Origin: Bacillota bacterium | GTDB lineage: Bacteria > Bacillota > Bacilli > Alicyclobacillales > SLC66 | DNA length: 6,293 nt | Assembly: GCA_021797415.1 (NCBI GenBank) | Contig: JAJZZT010000147.1 | Span: forward strand, 1-6,293 | Reading direction: 5' to 3' | Shown here: piece by piece, positions 1 to 5,779 of the stretch | Numbering within the stretch: position 1 is the first letter of the stretch | Layout: every line of letters begins with the position of its first letter | Notes under the pieces: generated by a model | The model's database searches: none | Seen by the model: only the letters and a program-made list of their open reading frames with translations | Told to the model about the DNA's origin: nothing | Position numbers and translations under genes: made by a program

Positions 1-811
1 AGTTCAGCGCATTGACGAAGCGTCCGGCGCCAATATAAATGCCCACGTGGCTGGGACCTGTCCCGTAGGTGGCAAAAAACAGCAAGTCACCAGGCTGCAG
101 CGCGCTCAATGACACCGCCGCCCCCACCTGGTATTGCGCAAACGATGTGCGTGGCACCGCAATGCCGACGGCCGACAGCACGTATTGCACCAGTCCGGAA
201 CAATCGAAGCCAGTCTGCGGACTCTCCCCGCCCCAGACGTACGCCTTACCCACAGCCGCCAGCGCGTGCGCCGCAATCTGCCCTCCGATAGCGGCCTGTC
301 TCTGCGGCGTACGCAGTTCATCACGATCACTCTTCGCCTTTTGCACAGTCGCAGTCCGTTGTAAGGACCGCTCGCGCCTGACGCGGCGAAACAGCGTGTG
401 GGCCGTCCAGCGCACGGTCGCCTGCGTTCGCGCCTCCAGCCTTCCGGGCGGACTCTTCTCCGCGCCAAACGGCCGTATCGTCCGCGTCGCAAGACCCGTC
501 GCAGTACGTGAAAATTTTTGCCCGAACCCGGACAGTATATCCACTCCCCATTCGCCACTGAGCGACATGGTGGCCAAGGCAAAGCGGGGATGCGGCATGC
601 GCAGGATGCTCCCCGTCTTGCGCGAACGGACAGCGGTGTCGGCGTTTTGCGCACGGTCGCCGCGCAGCCATCGATACCGCAGGATCATCGCGCCATCCAC
701 CGCGCCGAGTCTGCCGCCGGCCGCCGCAACCGGCGATCCTCCGGGGGCGACCGTCAGAAAAGCCAAGCAGAGACTGGCTCCCAGCGAACGAAGACATCTC
801 GCCTCAGGCAT
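1..811 (-). CDS. NlpC/P60-family cell-wall peptidase, secreted, 3' end cut by window edge
   Basis: Probable secreted cysteine peptidase of the NlpC/P60 family, which cleaves peptide bonds in peptidoglycan stems (typically gamma-D-Glu to the diamino acid). The visible 270 residues read through without a stop from an ATG at 811-809. A perfect AGGAGGTG Shine-Dalgarno lies 5 bases upstream, which fixes the start. Residues 1-31 look like a Sec signal peptide: Arg5 and Arg8, a hydrophobic stretch at 9-22, and a likely AAA/GG cleavage after Ala31. Residues about 58-110 resemble a divergent bacterial SH3 domain (VRS...SIL...SGEW...GFGQKF). An Arg-rich linker follows to about 172. The catalytic domain begins near 178: FDCSG gives Cys204, SHVGIY gives His255, and FVNAL puts Asn267 at the third, polar position. 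The domain is nearly complete, so only a short C-terminus is probably missing. The family call is firm; the specific role (autolysin or spore enzyme) is not visible. Confidence 0.9.
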   Translation of the reverse strand, partial: MPEARCLRSLGASLCLAFLTVAPGGSPVAAAGGRLGAVDGAMILRYRWLRGDRAQNADTAVRSRKTGSILRMPHPRFALATMSLSGEWGVDILSGFGQKFSRTATGLATRTIRPFGAEKSPPGRLEARTQATVRWTAHTLFRRVRRERSLQRTATVQKAKSDRDELRTPQRQAAIGGQIAAHALAAVGKAYVWGGESPQTGFDCSGLVQYVLSAVGIAVPRTSFAQYQVGAAVSLSALQPGDLLFFATYGTGPSHVGIYIGAGRFVNALN

Positions 812-816
812 CCCTT

Positions 817-824
817 CACCTCCT
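817..824 (-). promoter_or_regulatory. Ribosome binding site of the NlpC/P60 gene
   Basis: AGGAGGTG on the minus strand, 5 bases before the ATG at 811-809. It is an essentially perfect match to the 16S rRNA anti-Shine-Dalgarno. It decides the start of the peptidase gene and supports that frame over longer overlapping open frames on both strands. Confidence 0.85.
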
Positions 825-868
825 GTCGGCTGCCTTTCACCCTGCCCTCTTTTTGAACAGTTTTTTTA

Positions 869-897
869 ACAATAGGATATGAACACTCACCTGGAAA
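869..897 (-). promoter_or_regulatory. Possible weak sigma-A promoter of the NlpC/P60 gene
   Basis: On the minus strand, TTTCCA (897-892) and TATTGT (874-869) are separated by 17 bases. Each matches 4 of 6 consensus positions. Placement about 60 bases before the peptidase ATG is sensible, but the boxes are weak and the -35 overlaps an inverted repeat. The gene could instead be read through from gltB. Confidence 0.25.
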
Positions 898-934
898 TAG
901 TCGCTATTTTCCGAAAGCAGGGCAATCCTTTCGG
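893..934 (-). repeat. Two adjacent inverted repeats downstream of gltB
   Basis: Just after the gltB stop there are two hairpin-forming inverted repeats. The first in transcript order is CCGAAAG (934-928), a 10-base loop, then CTTTCGG (917-911), a perfect 7-bp stem. The second is GGAAAATAG (912-904), loop CGA, then CTATTTCC (900-893), with one bulged base. The two share bases 911-912, so they cannot both form completely. Neither is followed by a clear T-run on the minus strand, so they are not a textbook intrinsic terminator. They may still end or stabilise the 3' end of the gltB transcript. The rest of the 812-942 gap shows only A/T-rich tracts and the peptidase Shine-Dalgarno. Confidence 0.55.
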
Positions 935-942
935 CGCGCGCG

Positions 943-3900
943 TCACTCCGTCGCCACGTCCTGGTCCGTCTGCGCTCCACCGGGGCGAATCATCACAAAA
1001 TGATCGTCCGGCGCTTCGTATAGCGGCGCAAGACGCTGCGCTTCCTCCTGCTGGCCGGAACGCACCAGTTCTTTCTGATAGGTGCTGAGCAACTCCTGGA
1101 CATCAAGAATGCCCCCGGCGTGAAGATGCACGACGGACACTTTGGCGCCCTTGGCGATCCGCCTGCGGATGGCCTCGACCGTCAGACCCATATCCGGCTG
1201 AACGCGGACATACACCACGCCTCCCGTCATCCCGGAACAGATCCACGGTCCCGGATCACCCAGAACAAGCGCGCGTCCGCTTGTCATGTACTCAAACGCA
1301 AATCCTTTAATGTTTGCGCGGTTGGCGATTCCGGCACGCGCATCGTCCAGCGGCGAACCGACCTCCCCGCCGATGATGATGTCGGCGCCGGACAGGCGGA
1401 TGCCTGCGCGCGAATCGGCATTGCCCTGGACGATGAACAGCCCTCTTTGCGCCCCGTACGCCAAACCCTTGCCGACACAGCCATTGATGCGCGCGCCGTG
1501 GCGGTTGAGCCCTTTTAGAATGATGATCTTTCCGCCGAGAGCCCCTTTGCCGACGCCGTCCTGCGCGCCGCCTTCGACGCGCAGGTGCATGCCCGCCACG
1601 TTGTAGGCGGCAAAGCCGTTGCCGACCACCGATCCGCTGACCAGCTTGACGGACGCCCGCGACAGCCCTTTGCGCCGCTCGCGGATTTCCTGGCGCACGA
1701 CAGACCCGGAGAGCATGCCGCCGATGACCCGCTCACCGGAATGAACGCTGTCCGCGCCAAAAGAAAGCGTTTCGCTGCCCGCCGCCATCGCGCTCACCGC
1801 CTGTTCACCCAGTTGGGCGGTAAGTGAATGGACGTCGACTGTGCTCGGACGCACACTGCGGTACGCGTAACGGTACGGAACGCCGACGTGGCGTTCGATC
1901 AGGTCCTGAAGGCCGGCCCGATCCAGCGCCGCGGTCTGGACGAGCAGATCGGACCGCCCAACAAGTTCCTGCAGGGATGTCGCGCCAAGCCGGGCCACAA
2001 TCTGGCGCACCTCATTCGCGAGGCCCGCAAAATAACGGCACAGACTGTCCACCGACCGCTCCAGTTCGCGCGGTTCAAATGCCTTGAGACTGTGTTCCTT
2101 CGCCTGCTCCCGCGTTTCAATCTGCGTGGCGATGCCCACATGGCACGTGTCAAGGTGGCAGCCGCGACATCCTGTGCAACCGATGGCGATCATGGCCATT
2201 GTGCCAAACCCCGTCCGGTTGGCTCCAAACAACGCCATCTTCACGACATCGCGTCCGCTCTTGAGTCCCCCGTCGCACCACAGTTCGACCAGATCGCGGA
2301 TACCCGCAGCGAGCAACGCCTCGTGCGCGAGCTTGACGCCAACCTCCACGGGCAGGCCGACATTCTTGAGCGCGTGGATCCTGGCGGCGCCGGTCCCTCC
2401 GTCATAACCGCTCAGCGTAATCACGTCGGCGCCCGCCTTCGCGATGCCCACCGCGATCGTGCCGATGCCGGGAACGACCGGGACTTTGACGCTCACCTTG
2501 GCGCGCGGATTCACCGTCTTCAGTTCGTCGATCATCTGCGCCAAATCCTCAATCGAATAGATATCGTGGTTGTTCGACGGAGAGATCAGATCGACTCCCT
2601 GTCGCGCGTTGCGCGCGTTTGCCACCTTGACCGACACTTTGGAACCGGGCAGGTGGCCGCCCTCCCCTGGCTTGGCGCCCTGCCCGATCTTGATCTCAAG
2701 CAGATCGGCGCTGTTGCACAGTTCGGCGTTGACCCCGAACCGCCCGGAAGCGATCTGGTGTCCCCTGTTTTTCGCGTATTTGCCCAGCATGTCCTTGATC
2801 TCGCCGCCTTCCCCGTTGAGCGAGATCATGTCCAGCCGCTGCGCGGCCATCGCGTAGGCGCGAAAAGCCGTCTCGCCCTGCGAGCCGAACGACATCGAAC
2901 TGATCAGAAACGGCAGCGCGTGCTCGCCGACGCCAAGGTCGACCTGCGCCGGATCGATCCCGTCATCCGGTGCAAACTGAAAATCGAGGACATGGCGCAA
3001 AGACACGGGCTGCTTTAGCTCCAAATCGTACAGCTTCGCCACAAAATCCTCGTAACTGCCGGCTCCGGAGGCTGCGTCGCCGGCCGCCTTCCAGATGCGC
3101 GGCCACAACTGGTACTGCCGGGCCACCGCGGCCCGCGGGGCGCGCAGCAGTTGCGCGCGCGCGCGCGCGGTGGCAAGAAACGACTCAAGCGTCGATCCTG
3201 GGGCATGCTCGTCAAAGAAAGAGCGAACGCCGAGCAGATCCGCCACCTCGCGCGACAGGCCGACGCCGGAAAACAAGCGGTCATAACCGCGCAGCTCATG
3301 AATGCCGAGTGTGGAAATGACTTTCTCCAGCCCTTTTGTCAACGCCACATACGCATTTTCAATGCCCTTCCATTCATCGTAGGCGTGAGCCGCCTCAAAA
3401 TACAGGTACGGACACACGGCCTCCGCGCCGAGCCCCGTCAAAACGGCGATGTCGTGCAGATTGCGGATGGCGCCCGAACGAATGACCAGGCTGCACAGCC
3501 GGCGCGCGCTTTGCCCGTTGATGCGCAGTTCGCGCAGTGTCTGGTGCGCAACGCCAACGGCGAGCGCGGGATCGACAAATGTGGCGCCATCGTCAAACGA
3601 GAAGCGATCGTCCAGAACGATGACCGCCGCTCCGTCCGCGGCCGCGCTTGCCACTTCCTGAACGAGTCTCTCCAGCGCGTCTTTAAGCGTCTCTTCCGCT
3701 TCCACGCGCGGATACAGTTCGGTACAGCGGGAGGCGTCCCCGCGTTGAAAATATTCAATGACATCTTCGTATAATTGCGTGCCGAGCTTGTGGGCAAGCG
3801 TGCGGTAACGATCCGGCTCATCAAGGGTGTGCCCGCCGAGCAGAATCGGGCTTTGTAACTCCAGATGCACGGCCTTTGCAGGCATGACGCCAGCCGGGGA

Positions 3901-5472
3901 CGGACGCGGGCCGAGCACCATGCGCGTCGAGAAGTGCTCAATCTCGCGTTCCCGGTCGATCGCCGGGTTGGTGACGACCGCGACAGTCTCCTTGAGAAAA
4001 TCCGCCACGTTTTGCCGCTGTTCTGCGAGCATTGCAAGCGGTCCGTCAAACCCGAGAGAGCGAATCGGTTCCGCGCCTTTCGACGCATGAGCCTCCATGA
4101 CCCGGATATCCTCCACGTCCCAGCCAAAAGCGCCCATGCGCGCGTCGCGCGTTCCGTCGTGGCGATTGGGCGTCAGATGAACGGGGCTGAGCGTCCGCGG
4201 GCCGCCGAATGTGATCCCCCGGCCAAACCCGGTCACAAAGTGACGCAGCGCCATGCGTTCGTAGACCAGTTCCTGCATTGCCTCGTAAGAATGAACGACA
4301 ACCGGCTCGCGTTCACCCAGTTCGATGTGGATCTTTTCGCACGGCGCAAGCGATTTGGGGTCGTGGACCATGTCCTGCAGCGCCACAACCCCCTGCTCCG
4401 AACTGAACACAAGGCTTGAGGGCGACTCGACCATCCACAGCGGGCGCAATCCGAGCGCATCCACGGCAAAAACCGCCTCGTCTCCGGCGCGCGACACGAT
4501 GCCCGCCGGGCCTTGCGCGAACGGTCCCCACAATGAACGGATATACATGTAAAGGTCCTGCAATTCAAGGCGCATCTGCTTGATTTCGTTGATAATGGGC
4601 GGGAAGGCGATTTCCATCGCTTCGGCCAGACTGTACCCGTACTTATGAAGCAGTCCGCGCAGGAAGCGGTCGAGGTCCTGCGAATCGCTCCCCCCGGACA
4701 CAGTCGGGATGTCCAGCATGCGCATCTCTTCGCGGAGGCGGTGTATGGTGTTCAATTCGCCATTATGGCCAAGCAACGTGAAAGGCTGCACACGTTCCGA
4801 CGATGTTGTCGTATTGGTAGAATAGCGGTTGTGACCGATGGTCAGGCGGCTTCTGAAACCTTTGTGGCGAAAATCGTCAAAATACTCCCGCAGCGTCTGC
4901 CCGTCTCCGCGCACTTTGTAGGACGCCGTCTTGCCGGACAGTGAGGCGACGTGAACGCCGAGTCGGTCCTCCAGTGAGAGCAGAAGTTCATAGCATTCGT
5001 TCTCCACGGCGTTCTCGTCCGGCGCTTCGGGCGCCAGCAGGGCGAACTGGTAGAAGTGCACTCCCTCGGCACGCCCGCCAGGGCCGAGCACATCGCGGTT
5101 GACCGGATCGACCACCTGCAGCAGCGGCTCAAATCCCCTGGCGCGCGCAAGTTCGACCACCCGTTCGGGCAATCCCGCAAGTTCAACGCCCATCGCTTCG
5201 CTGGCAACGATATGCGCCACCACAAACCGTTGCGCATACGCGTGCCGTGGTTCAACCCCGGCGTCCGACAGCCGTTCGAACCACATGTCGCGCGGCAGAT
5301 CAAGCTGGATGCCAGAACCGTCCCCCTCATCCGTCACGAATCCGGCGCGGTGTTTCATCTTGTCCAACGCAGTCAAAACGTTTAAAATATTATCAAACGT
5401 CGGTTTTCCCGACTTCTCCACCCAAGCGACAATTCCGCATGCGTCATGCTCTTCAAATTCCAAAAACGGCAC
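943..5472 (-). CDS. gltB: Glutamate synthase, large (alpha) subunit type
   Basis: Converts glutamine and 2-oxoglutarate to two glutamates in ammonia assimilation; cytoplasmic flavo-iron-sulfur enzyme. The 1509 residues are a normal length for bacterial GltB. Class II amidotransferase domain, about 12-425: Cys12 in EHDACGIV (the nucleophile after removal of a short propeptide), HNRYSTNT 214-221, GHNGELNT 235-242, GSDS 261-264. Central domain, about 460-790: EPIRSLGFDGPLAML and VTNPAIDREREIE. FMN synthase domain, about 830-1200: ASGRFGV, QGAKPGEGG 931-939, HDIYSIEDL 969-977, and Cys1099/Cys1105/Cys1110 for the 3Fe-4S cluster, plus an extra Cys1102. C-terminal beta-helix domain, about 1240-1460, with Gly-rich turns. 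The start used is GTG at 5472-5470, but AGGA lies only 1 base before it. TTG at 5463-5461 has better spacing (10 bases) and would still leave Cys as residue 9. No gltD follows. A riboswitch-terminator leader precedes it. Family call is near certain; the electron donor (NADPH via GltD, or ferredoxin) is not determined. Confidence 0.97.
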   Translation of the reverse strand: MPFLEFEEHDACGIVAWVEKSGKPTFDNILNVLTALDKMKHRAGFVTDEGDGSGIQLDLPRDMWFERLSDAGVEPRHAYAQRFVVAHIVASEAMGVELAGLPERVVELARARGFEPLLQVVDPVNRDVLGPGGRAEGVHFYQFALLAPEAPDENAVENECYELLLSLEDRLGVHVASLSGKTASYKVRGDGQTLREYFDDFRHKGFRSRLTIGHNRYSTNTTTSSERVQPFTLLGHNGELNTIHRLREEMRMLDIPTVSGGSDSQDLDRFLRGLLHKYGYSLAEAMEIAFPPIINEIKQMRLELQDLYMYIRSLWGPFAQGPAGIVSRAGDEAVFAVDALGLRPLWMVESPSSLVFSSEQGVVALQDMVHDPKSLAPCEKIHIELGEREPVVVHSYEAMQELVYERMALRHFVTGFGRGITFGGPRTLSPVHLTPNRHDGTRDARMGAFGWDVEDIRVMEAHASKGAEPIRSLGFDGPLAMLAEQRQNVADFLKETVAVVTNPAIDREREIEHFSTRMVLGPRPSPAGVMPAKAVHLELQSPILLGGHTLDEPDRYRTLAHKLGTQLYEDVIEYFQRGDASRCTELYPRVEAEETLKDALERLVQEVASAAADGAAVIVLDDRFSFDDGATFVDPALAVGVAHQTLRELRINGQSARRLCSLVIRSGAIRNLHDIAVLTGLGAEAVCPYLYFEAAHAYDEWKGIENAYVALTKGLEKVISTLGIHELRGYDRLFSGVGLSREVADLLGVRSFFDEHAPGSTLESFLATARARAQLLRAPRAAVARQYQLWPRIWKAAGDAASGAGSYEDFVAKLYDLELKQPVSLRHVLDFQFAPDDGIDPAQVDLGVGEHALPFLISSMSFGSQGETAFRAYAMAAQRLDMISLNGEGGEIKDMLGKYAKNRGHQIASGRFGVNAELCNSADLLEIKIGQGAKPGEGGHLPGSKVSVKVANARNARQGVDLISPSNNHDIYSIEDLAQMIDELKTVNPRAKVSVKVPVVPGIGTIAVGIAKAGADVITLSGYDGGTGAARIHALKNVGLPVEVGVKLAHEALLAAGIRDLVELWCDGGLKSGRDVVKMALFGANRTGFGTMAMIAIGCTGCRGCHLDTCHVGIATQIETREQAKEHSLKAFEPRELERSVDSLCRYFAGLANEVRQIVARLGATSLQELVGRSDLLVQTAALDRAGLQDLIERHVGVPYRYAYRSVRPSTVDVHSLTAQLGEQAVSAMAAGSETLSFGADSVHSGERVIGGMLSGSVVRQEIRERRKGLSRASVKLVSGSVVGNGFAAYNVAGMHLRVEGGAQDGVGKGALGGKIIILKGLNRHGARINGCVGKGLAYGAQRGLFIVQGNADSRAGIRLSGADIIIGGEVGSPLDDARAGIANRANIKGFAFEYMTSGRALVLGDPGPWICSGMTGGVVYVRVQPDMGLTVEAIRRRIAKGAKVSVVHLHAGGILDVQELLSTYQKELVRSGQQEEAQRLAPLYEAPDDHFVMIRPGGAQTDQDVATE

Positions 5473-5473
5473 G

Positions 5474-5477
5474 TCCT
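5474..5477 (-). promoter_or_regulatory. Probable gltB Shine-Dalgarno (start-deciding)
   Basis: AGGA at 5477-5474 is the only Shine-Dalgarno-like motif close to the start of gltB. It is 1 base from GTG (5472) and 10 bases from the in-frame TTG (5463). Spacing therefore favours TTG, while start-codon preference favours GTG. The frame is open upstream to a TGA at 5589-5587, but contains no ATG there. Confidence 0.45.
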
Positions 5478-5534
5478 GATGATGAGAGATACAACGGATC
5501 CGCGAAAGACCCGCGGCGAGCAGAGGTGTCCAGC

Positions 5535-5572
5535 AAAAAAGCGGAGCAATCCCCCTCAGGGAACCTCTCCGC
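5535..5572 (-). terminator. Intrinsic terminator in the gltB leader (riboswitch expression platform)
   Basis: On the minus strand GCGGAG (5572-5567) pairs perfectly with CTCCGC (5546-5541). An inner TCCC (5562-5559) pairs with GGGA (5553-5550), and six T residues follow (5540-5535). This is a strong rho-independent terminator about 60 bases before gltB, so it must be conditional for gltB to be expressed. Its 5' arm is part of the 3' strand of the upstream aptamer, the usual layout of a transcription-attenuating riboswitch. Confidence 0.88.
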
Positions 5573-5681
5573 CGAGTCTTTTGTACTCACGGTGTGGCAT
5601 TTTTCCGCCAGTCCCGCTCGGTCCTGTCTTCACTCAAAACGCTTTTCACGTCTGTGAAGCCGGATCCCTAGGGACACTTCC
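5560..5681 (-). ncRNA. ykkC-family riboswitch, subtype 2, most likely 2a (ppGpp-sensing)
   Basis: The gltB leader carries the hallmarks of the ykkC RNA family in order: GGAAGTGTCC (5681-5672); CTAGGG then ATCCG (5671-5661); a stem CTTCAC/GTGAAG (5659-5654 with 5633-5628); AGGACCGAGCGG (5625-5614); a stem TGGC/GCCA (5610-5607 with 5598-5595); ACACCG (5595-5590); hairpin GAGT-ACAAAAG-ACTC (5588-5574); and GGCGGAGAGGTTCC (5573-5560). Terminal GGAA can pair with TTCC, giving the add-on P0 helix typical of subtype 2 and absent from guanidine-I. Known subtype 2 ligands are ppGpp (2a), PRPP (2b) and nucleoside diphosphates (2c). 2a RNAs are known upstream of amino-acid genes, including glutamate synthases; PRPP RNAs sit before purine genes. 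The downstream gltB and A5568, where the remembered PRPP aptamer has G, favour ppGpp. Family assignment is strong; the ligand is inferred. Confidence 0.87.
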
Positions 5682-5693
5682 TCTGTGTCTCCT

Positions 5694-5722
5694 ACTATAC
5701 CGACATGTGAATAAAAATGCAA
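5694..5722 (-). promoter_or_regulatory. gltB: Sigma-A-type promoter of the riboswitch-gltB unit
   Basis: TTGCAT (5722-5717), exactly 17 bases, then TATAGT (5699-5694) on the minus strand. The -10 box matches 5 of 6 consensus bases; the -35 matches mainly in its TTG. Predicted transcription start is near 5687, a few bases before the first conserved aptamer base (5681). The promoter lies after the protease terminator, so gltB is a separate transcription unit. Confidence 0.65.
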
Positions 5723-5735
5723 TGCCACCTCGTAG

Positions 5736-5758
5736 AAAAAGCCACAGAAATCTGTGTC
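5736..5758 (-). terminator. Intrinsic terminator of the HtrA-like protease gene
   Basis: CACAG (5756-5752), loop ATTT, CTGTG (5747-5743), then GC and five T residues (5740-5736) on the minus strand. It starts about 22 bases after the protease stop codon and before the gltB promoter. The stem is only 5 bp, so efficiency may be moderate. Confidence 0.6.
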
Positions 5759-5779
5759 AAATCCAGCAAGGACATTCGC

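Noticed and set aside
106..797. Other minus-strand frames over the peptidase gene, suggesting a frameshifted gene
   Set aside because: One uninterrupted frame from 811 to the window edge carries the signal peptide, SH3-like pattern and full catalytic motifs, so no frameshift is needed.
69..869. Plus-strand open frame of 266 codons
   Set aside because: It is antisense to the NlpC/P60 gene, shows no recognisable domain and has no good ribosome binding site; the GC-rich opposite strand keeps the frame open.
1828..3018. Plus-strand open frame of 396 codons
   Set aside because: It mirrors the conserved FMN domain of gltB on the other strand. Its His/Arg/Asp-rich composition is typical of a shadow frame.
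5560..5681. T-box leader
   Set aside because: No T-box AGGGTGGNACCGCG motif or specifier stem; the conserved blocks match the ykkC family instead.
5560..5681. Guanidine-I (ykkC subtype 1) riboswitch
   Set aside because: A P0-like GGAA/TTCC closing helix and the glutamate synthase target fit subtype 2; guanidine-I usually precedes carboxylase or exporter genes.
5752..5760. TTGACA at 5760-5755 as a -35 box
   Set aside because: No convincing -10 lies 16-18 bases downstream; the bases form the 5' arm of the protease terminator.
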